Notes under the pieces: generated by a model | What the model was told of the DNA's origin: nothing | Database searches by the model: none | Seen by the model: the letters and a program-made list of their open reading frames with translations, nothing else | Part shown: positions 6,585-9,756 of the stretch, piece by piece | Numbering within the stretch: position 1 is the stretch's first letter | Layout of the letters: the number at the start of each line of letters is the position of its first letter | Source: Rikenellaceae bacterium UBA1749 | GTDB taxonomy: Bacteria > Bacteroidota > Bacteroidia > Bacteroidales > Rikenellaceae | Assembly (NCBI GenBank): GCA_002315675.1 | Contig: DCHP01000098.1 | Coordinates: 1-9,756, forward strand | Length of the DNA stretch: 9,756 nucleotides | Direction: 5' to 3' | Translations under genes and position numbers: made by a program

Positions 6585-6950
6585 ATGAAATTACAAATTA
6601 GGTTGATAACCATGTTCTATTTTGTTTTAATCCCCAAATTTTTATATGCTCAATTTGACAAACGCAACAAGGGAATATATACAATTAATGCACTTTCATC
6701 TATTCTTTTGCCATTTTTTTATGGCACTTTGACTAGTGAGAATACTATTTTTTTTGAAAACCGTTATGTAGCATTCAAGTGCTGATATCATGGAAAGACT
6801 TCAGGTACTGACTTTTCTGATAAATTTGCACTTGTTGTAGATTAAGATAAAACCACTGGTTTTACTACAGAGGAATAAAATTCTTTTCTAAATACGTTCT
6901 ATGTCGAGAATAAAGATGTGATTCAAGAGCTCGTGTCAAACTTCTCGTAA
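6585..6950 (+). pseudogene. Decayed reading frame for a small secreted protein
   Basis: An ATG at 6585 opens a 66-codon frame whose first 23 residues look like a signal peptide (basic start, hydrophobic core, PKFLYAQ with a plausible cut after Ala). It stops at TGA 6783-6785. Reading on in the same frame gives protein-like sequence interrupted only by TAA at 6843-6845 and TAA at 6876-6878, then ends at a double TAA (6948-6953). The continued pieces include YHGKTSGTDFSDKFALVVD, DKTTGFTTEE and NSFLNTFYVENKDVIQELVS, with ordinary protein composition. Three internal stops in about 120 codons of AT-rich DNA is far fewer than expected at random, so a gene broken by point mutations is the best explanation. 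The family was not recognised. The alternative is that only the 66-residue secreted peptide is real. Confidence 0.5.
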
Positions 6951-7008
6951 TAAACATCTTATCAAAGTCTAATCAATAATTCAACTAATGTATTATCCAT
7001 ATAAAATA

Positions 7009-9492
7009 ATGAAAATTAATAAGATCGTTTTTGTTTCTTCGCTTGTAATATTATTATTACAATTTTCGTGTAGTAATAAAACTGAGTACAAGGAATTTTC
7101 TGGGATATATCCTCATCTCGCATATTATAATGGTGATGGTGAATGTGGAACCGGAGCTGTTGTGCCATGGGCAGATAGATTGTGGGTGGTAACTTATTCT
7201 CCTCACAGACCTTATGGCTCAGATGATAAACTTTATGAAATAACACCTGATCTTGATATAATTGTTAGGCATGAAAGTATAGGTGGAACACCTGCCAATA
7301 GAATGATCCACAAGGAATCAGACCAGTTGTTTATCGGTCCTTATGTCATAGATGATGATAGAAATATCCGGACGCTGTCATATAAAACTATTCCAGGACG
7401 TCATACCGGTTTGGCACGTCATCTTTCTGATCCCAAGAACAGGATACTTCTCGCTACCATGGAAGCCGGATTCTATGATATAGATGTCAAATCACTTGAG
7501 CCAAAGACTTTGTATAAGGATGGTAACATTTTAATGAAGGAAGGTGTGTCCGACAGGTACAGTTCTCTTCTACCTGGCTATCATGGAAAAGGATTCTATT
7601 CTGGGCAAGGTGTTGCAGTATATTCAAACAATGGCGAGGAAGGTGAACTTGCAAAGAAAAAGTTTGATATTCCTTCCGGTTCCCTAAGTGAATGGGATGG
7701 AAAAAAATGGAAGGTAATACGCCGTAATCAGTTTACAGAAGTTACAGGTCCTGGTGGTATATATGGTAATGATAATCAAGATGATCCGATATGGTCCATT
7801 GGCTGGGACTACAAATCAGTTATTTTAGCCGTAAGAGAAAGCGAAAAGGGGTGGTCATATTACAGGCTTCCAAAAGCAAGTTATTCTTATGATGGTGCAC
7901 ATGGATGGAATACGGAGTGGCCTAGAATAAGAAAGGTAGGGAGAGAATATCTTATGACAATGCATGGTATGTTCTGGCATTTCCCTGAAACATTTACCAC
8001 TTCTAATTCCTCTGGAATTTATCCTCGAGGCTCATACCTTAAAGTTATTGGTGATTTCTGTGAATGGAATAATAAACTCGTATTTGGATGTGACGATTCA
8101 GCAAAGAATCCATTTCTCAATTCCAGGGGAAAACACAACACCAATTCAAGTCAATCAAATTCCAACTTATGGTTTACTTCTCTTGATAAACCAGACAATG
8201 TAGGACCAACCAATGCGAGCGGATCTCTGTGGCTGAATGATACTGTTTCAAAGTCAACTCCATCAGATCCTTTTATTTTCAATGGATGGAAATATAGATA
8301 TGCATGGATTGCCAACAGATCAATGAATCAAGCCAGAATATTCTTTGAAATTGATGAAGATGGAAATAACAATTGGAAAGCATTTAAGGAAGTAGAAATG
8401 GAACCACTATCTTCTACATGCATCAATTTCGATGAGAAAGATGATGGAGTATGGATAAGGGCTTATAGTTCTTCGGACATTATTGCTGATCTTGTATTCT
8501 CATATGCTCAGGAGGATTCCAGGAACACAAAACCTGATATAATATTCAATGGAATAAACACAATTTCCGAAATAGATGTATACAACAAGATCAATAATAT
8601 CTACACATATAGTGACATTAATGTCAATGGAAATAACCGCTATAGTATATACGAAGTTCTTTTACATGGTCTGGGTGACAATAGAAGAGCATTAGGCGTA
8701 TTGAACACTACTAGTGGTAAATACTACGAACTTGATAGCACAATGAACTTATCTGAGAAAAATGACACTTCAATCTCAAGATACATTTCCGAAAACCTTA
8801 ATCTTGAAAGTGACACTGTCTCCATTGATGGCAATTCAATTCTTGTCATTGATTCTAAAGGCAGAAGATGGAGACTGCCATATGGGGACAAAAAATATTT
8901 AAATAGTAAGTTACGCGTTTCAAGAGAGGTCGTTACTGAAAGGACTTTGCTATCATTGTTTGGGACATTTTTCGAGGTACCGGCTGAGAATGCTGATGGA
9001 TATGCAAAGATAAGACCTATATCAACCAGTAAATTTGCTATTACTGACTTTACATCATATAGAGGAATGCTAATTCTTTCAGGTGTAAAGCCGAAGAATC
9101 CATCAAATAATCCTCATATTATAACTTCAGATGATGGAGAAGTTGCTCTATGGGCTGGTGTCGTTGATGATCTTTGGAAAATAGGAAAACCCGTAGGAGA
9201 GGGTGGCCCATGGTATAATTCAATTGTTGAATCAAATGTTCCGTCAGACCCATATCTAATAGGATTCTATGACGACCGTTCACTTGCAATTTATCATGAT
9301 TCGAAAGAGAAGGTAAAGTTCAACCTCGAAATTGATCCATCCGGTGATGGACATTGGTTCAAATATATAGAACTTGAAGTTCTGCCAGAGAGGGTGCTTA
9401 ACTTCGAATTCCCTAAGGGATTTGATGCCAGATGGATTAGAATAGTCCCTCAGAAGGATGTAATTGCTACGGCAACCTTTTTTTACAAATAA
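7009..9492 (+). CDS. Large lipoprotein with propeller-like repeats and an internal domain duplication
   Basis: This protein has 827 residues from this start. The signal peptide is MKINKIVFVSSLVILLLQFSC, with Cys21 as the lipidated residue. An in-frame ATG at 6988 would add 7 residues (MYYPYKI), which do not suit a signal peptide, so 7009 is preferred. No acidic export signal follows Cys21 (SNKTEYKEF), so a periplasm-facing location is inferred. Residues about 30-330 have short beta-rich units of the kind seen in propellers (AVVPWADRLWVVTYSP, HKESDQLFIGPYVIDDD, DPKNRILLATMEAGFYDID). A module at 417-499 recurs at 744-826 without gaps: both have PSDP near the start, EID--G---W in the middle, then D--WIR and a DxIA-rich end. 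Extending upstream, 269-499 and 609-826 are alignable, so the second half is a shorter repeat of part of the first. No catalytic motif or family name was recognised; ligand or glycan binding is only a guess. It appears monocistronic. Confidence 0.75.
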   Translation: MKINKIVFVSSLVILLLQFSCSNKTEYKEFSGIYPHLAYYNGDGECGTGAVVPWADRLWVVTYSPHRPYGSDDKLYEITPDLDIIVRHESIGGTPANRMIHKESDQLFIGPYVIDDDRNIRTLSYKTIPGRHTGLARHLSDPKNRILLATMEAGFYDIDVKSLEPKTLYKDGNILMKEGVSDRYSSLLPGYHGKGFYSGQGVAVYSNNGEEGELAKKKFDIPSGSLSEWDGKKWKVIRRNQFTEVTGPGGIYGNDNQDDPIWSIGWDYKSVILAVRESEKGWSYYRLPKASYSYDGAHGWNTEWPRIRKVGREYLMTMHGMFWHFPETFTTSNSSGIYPRGSYLKVIGDFCEWNNKLVFGCDDSAKNPFLNSRGKHNTNSSQSNSNLWFTSLDKPDNVGPTNASGSLWLNDTVSKSTPSDPFIFNGWKYRYAWIANRSMNQARIFFEIDEDGNNNWKAFKEVEMEPLSSTCINFDEKDDGVWIRAYSSSDIIADLVFSYAQEDSRNTKPDIIFNGINTISEIDVYNKINNIYTYSDINVNGNNRYSIYEVLLHGLGDNRRALGVLNTTSGKYYELDSTMNLSEKNDTSISRYISENLNLESDTVSIDGNSILVIDSKGRRWRLPYGDKKYLNSKLRVSREVVTERTLLSLFGTFFEVPAENADGYAKIRPISTSKFAITDFTSYRGMLILSGVKPKNPSNNPHIITSDDGEVALWAGVVDDLWKIGKPVGEGGPWYNSIVESNVPSDPYLIGFYDDRSLAIYHDSKEKVKFNLEIDPSGDGHWFKYIELEVLPERVLNFEFPKGFDARWIRIVPQKDVIATATFFYK
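8257..8505 (+). repeat. Internal protein repeat, copy 1 (83-residue beta-sandwich-like module)
   Basis: This encodes residues 417-499 of the large lipoprotein (numbered from ATG 7009). It aligns without gaps to the module at 9238-9486, with about 25 of 83 residues identical by hand count. Shared anchors are PSDP, EIDxxGxxxW, E-x-E, D--WIR and D-x-I-A. The WIR near the end recalls discoidin/F5-8-type sandwich domains, which is a weak inference. Confidence 0.7.
9238..9486 (+). repeat. Internal protein repeat, copy 2 (C-terminal module)
   Basis: This encodes residues 744-826, ending one residue before the C terminus. It keeps the anchors of copy 1: VPSDPY, EIDPSGDGHW, RWIRI and DVIATATFFY. The Asp/Gly-rich EIDPSGDGHW loop could hold a calcium ion, but this is not established. 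Confidence 0.7.
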
Positions 9493-9756
9493 AATAGATT
9501 TATGATTTCTAAATGTTTTACCTAAAAGTGACTGGTACTTCAACTGTGGTCATTTAACACATCGTGCAGAGTAATAACATCTCGCAAGATTTCAAAATAG
9601 TGTGTTGAGCTAGTATATAATAGACACTTAGGTAATGAATTAAGCATTCAATTTAGATTTTATCATACGTAAATATTAATCCGCATTCTCAATAAATTAA
9701 AAGAATGTTTGACTTGTTTATCTCATATTTCTAGTAACTACTCAGGTGCCCAGTCA
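9493..9756. other. Non-coding 3' flank
   Basis: No supported gene or convincing terminator follows the large lipoprotein gene. Only very short inverted repeats are visible, such as TGAAT/ATTCA around 9637-9651, and these are expected by chance in AT-rich DNA. The window ends before any next gene begins. Confidence 0.5.

Noticed and set aside
9280..9543. Minus-strand reading frame over the end of the large lipoprotein gene
   Set aside because: It mostly overlaps the conserved C-terminal module on the other strand and shows no protein features of its own.
1..9756. tRNA, rRNA, CRISPR array, insertion sequence or complete defence system
   Set aside because: No cloverleaf, ribosomal RNA stretch, regularly spaced repeat, transposase or recognisable defence effector was seen on either strand.

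Overview
The window looks like chromosomal DNA of a Bacteroidota member, probably order Bacteroidales. It is AT-rich (roughly one third G+C by eye). Two proteins have lipoprotein signal peptides ending in an F-S-C lipobox, TAnnTTTG-type -7 boxes lie in intergenic DNA, Shine-Dalgarno sites are mostly weak, and there is a primase/DUF4099/DUF3945 pair typical of Bacteroidales mobile elements. Genus cannot be fixed from the sequence alone.

Layout. Bases 1-261 are a non-coding leader with a perfect 15-nt palindrome at 165-179. A small periplasm-facing lipoprotein of the alkaline phosphatase / type I phosphodiesterase superfamily follows (262-1164) and ends at a strong intrinsic terminator (1210-1249). 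Next is a free-standing HD-domain phosphohydrolase (1373-1966) with its own candidate promoter. After about 400 bases without a gene comes a three-gene cassette: a CHC2-like/Toprim primase lacking the zinc cysteines (2368-3258), a DUF4099-DUF3945 protein (about 3298-4650) and an unrecognised 101-residue protein whose ATG overlaps the preceding stop (4650-4955). A bidirectional terminator (4962-5003) separates the cassette from a convergent cytoplasmic enzyme-like gene on the minus strand (6217-5024). That protein has Rossmann-type glycine motifs and distantly resembles the deoxyhypusine-synthase-like / LOR-SDH fold. Then come about 770 bases holding a promoter-like box and a decayed reading frame with a signal peptide (6585-6950). 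The last gene is a large lipoprotein (7009-9492) with a propeller-like N-terminal half and an internal duplication. The final 264 bases carry no recognisable gene.

How the parts relate. The primase, the DUF4099-DUF3945 protein and the small ORF look like one co-transcribed replication/mobilisation cassette, but no integrase, relaxase, topoisomerase or terminal repeat is visible, so it is a fragment or remnant within this window. The flanking chromosomal genes (phosphodiesterase-like lipoprotein, Rossmann-like enzyme, propeller lipoprotein) are each separately transcribed. A shared catabolic role is conceivable but is not shown by the sequence.

No complete new defence or mobile system can be demonstrated. 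The best leads are the internally duplicated lipoprotein, the Rossmann-like enzyme of uncertain family, the orphan cysteine-less primase cassette with its unknown third gene and intergenic hairpin, and the decayed secreted-protein gene.
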